The position numbers and the translations under genes are program-made. A stretch of 64,000 bases of DNA from positions 1,212,510 to 1,276,509 of the forward strand of contig CP070643.1 in NCBI GenBank assembly GCA_020354125.1, given 5' to 3'. This stretch comes from Betaproteobacteria bacterium. Lineage in GTDB: Bacteria; Pseudomonadota; Gammaproteobacteria; Burkholderiales; Eutrophovitaceae. Positions 63,556 through 64,000 of this stretch are shown here, piece by piece (positions within the stretch are counted from its first letter, which is position 1; the number at the start of each line of letters is the position of its first letter). Under the pieces are notes generated by a model. The model saw only the letters and a program-made list of their open reading frames with translations. It was not told where the DNA came from and ran no database searches.

Positions 63556-64000
63556 TGTTAGTTCCGACATAACCTGTGCCGAGGCACAGGTTTGTCTTCA
63601 CTGAAACAAGCGCGCGTCTTCCCTGGTAAGCGTCAAGGTGTCCTACTTTAGCTCCGACATAACCTTTGCTAACGCAAAGGTGAGTCTCCACTGAAACAAG
63701 CGCGTTTCTTGCGGCAATTCTCGGTGTAAGGGTGTCCTACTTTAGCTTCGACATAACCCTGCGCCAAGGCACAGGTTAGTCTTCACTGCAACAAGCGCGC
63801 GTCTTCCCATGCGCCTTGATACGCCCTGACACTGGGTGCCTTCTCATCTACCTTTCGATGCGCGCGTGTTGTCGTTCCTCAAGTAGGACACCCATCGAGG
63901 ATCCAATAAAAAAGCCTTCCCCTTCGGCTATTTTTTCAGTGTCCTACTTTGGCTCCCACTAACCGGCTTACGCCGGTAAGTGTCCACCGCAACAAGCGCG
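63556..64000 (+). repeat. Array of four structured hairpin repeats, continuing off the right edge
   Basis: Copies begin near 63556, 63637, 63731 and 63938. The common frame is GTGTCCTACTTTAGCTYC, a hairpin, then CACTGAAACAAGCGCG. The hairpin arms differ between copies yet stay paired: ACCTGTGC/GCACAGGT (63572-63591), ACCTTTGC/GCAAAGGT (63662-63681), a one-mismatch version (63756-63776) and ACCGGC/GCCGGT (63962-63977), each with a 4-nt loop. A lower stem (GAC/GTC or CACT/AGTG) also changes on both sides. An inverted 13-bp piece lies at 63881-63893. The fourth copy reaches the window end. Confidence 0.85.
63908..63936. terminator. Bidirectional intrinsic terminator inside the repeat array
   Basis: A run of six A followed by GCC pairs with GGCTA and six T (63908-63936). 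The U-tract works in either direction. It lies between the third and fourth repeat copies and may end transcription from the aldolase gene or from an RNA of the array. Confidence 0.75.

Noticed and set aside
63497..63691. Minus-strand ORF with repeated GYVG peptides through the repeat array
   Set aside because: The frame arises from the DNA repeat itself. Hairpin arms vary with pairing rather than with codon pattern, and it overlaps the aldolase gene end.
63556..64000. CRISPR array or integron attC array
   Set aside because: Conserved parts flank a variable hairpin rather than unique spacers, and repeat spacing is irregular. No GTTRRRY/RYYYAAC core pair or integrase is seen.

Overview
The window (about 64 kb) looks like chromosome of a free-living, metabolically versatile Gammaproteobacterium. 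The pointers are a complete type II secretion (Gsp) operon, three c-di-GMP-related genes, Lpx-type lipid acylation, a MinD-like ATPase, a SWIB protein with a histone-H1-like lysine-rich tail, and many acyl-CoA and carboxylate catabolic genes. G+C is high (high 50s percent by eye) except for a clear dip at about 24.8-27.1 kb. I see no rRNA, tRNA, CRISPR, transposase, integrase or phage gene. The taxonomic statement is inference from gene content.

Layout. 1-2.1 kb: a truncated membrane sensor (PAS followed by the start of GGDEF) and the SWIB/histone-like gene. 2.3-10.7 kb: an acyl-CoA catabolic locus. Reading leftward are a cyclase-family hydrolase, an IclR regulator, a thiolase-like protein without the nucleophilic Cys, its DUF35 partner and an ADP-forming acyl-CoA synthetase. 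The 5' end of the synthetase gene has been duplicated in tandem. Reading rightward are AtuA and a small AtuA C-terminal-type protein. The divergent intergenic region carries a perfect 38-bp palindrome and a dyad that could be the IclR operator. 10.9-19 kb: a LEA-type lipoprotein, amidase, Sel1 protein, MinD-like ATPase overlapping a diguanylate cyclase, D-aminoacylase-type amidohydrolase and a ThDP enzyme. 19-24.6 kb: adenylate cyclase with TPRs, a variant HD-GYP protein, an Fpg-like glycosylase and a MOSC protein. 24.8-27.1 kb: the low-G+C desaturase/acyltransferase pair. 27.2-29.5 kb: a vWA lipoprotein gene with an amber codon just after its best start, and a 26-codon ORF with an unusually perfect Shine-Dalgarno and its own terminator. 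29.5-46.7 kb: carboxylate metabolism genes, an NSS transporter, a Lon-like protease, cytochrome b561, a Tat-exported amidohydrolase coupled to an AGPS-like flavoenzyme, a double CNB protein, cupin, DUF169 and DUF2059 proteins. 46.8-48.9 kb: an arsenic operon arsR-arsI-arsC-aqpS. 49-60.3 kb: gspG-H-I-J-K-L-M-N-D-E-F with gspC divergent. 60.3-63.5 kb: msrA, a glycosyltransferase, dtd and a class II aldolase. 63.55-64 kb: a tandem family of hairpin repeats running off the right edge.

How the genes work together. The 2.3-10.7 kb block plausibly activates an acid to its CoA ester, processes the chain by an aldolase-type thiolase/DUF35 pair, and is controlled by IclR. The ars genes reduce arsenate, cleave the C-As bond of methylarsenite and release arsenite through an aquaporin. 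The Gsp operon builds the outer-membrane secretion machine and needs a prepilin peptidase encoded elsewhere. The signals I consider least explained are the structured repeat array at the right end, the tiny ORF at 29.4 kb, the chained 5'-end duplications at 4.3-4.96 kb, and three independent short tandem repeats placed at gene boundaries.
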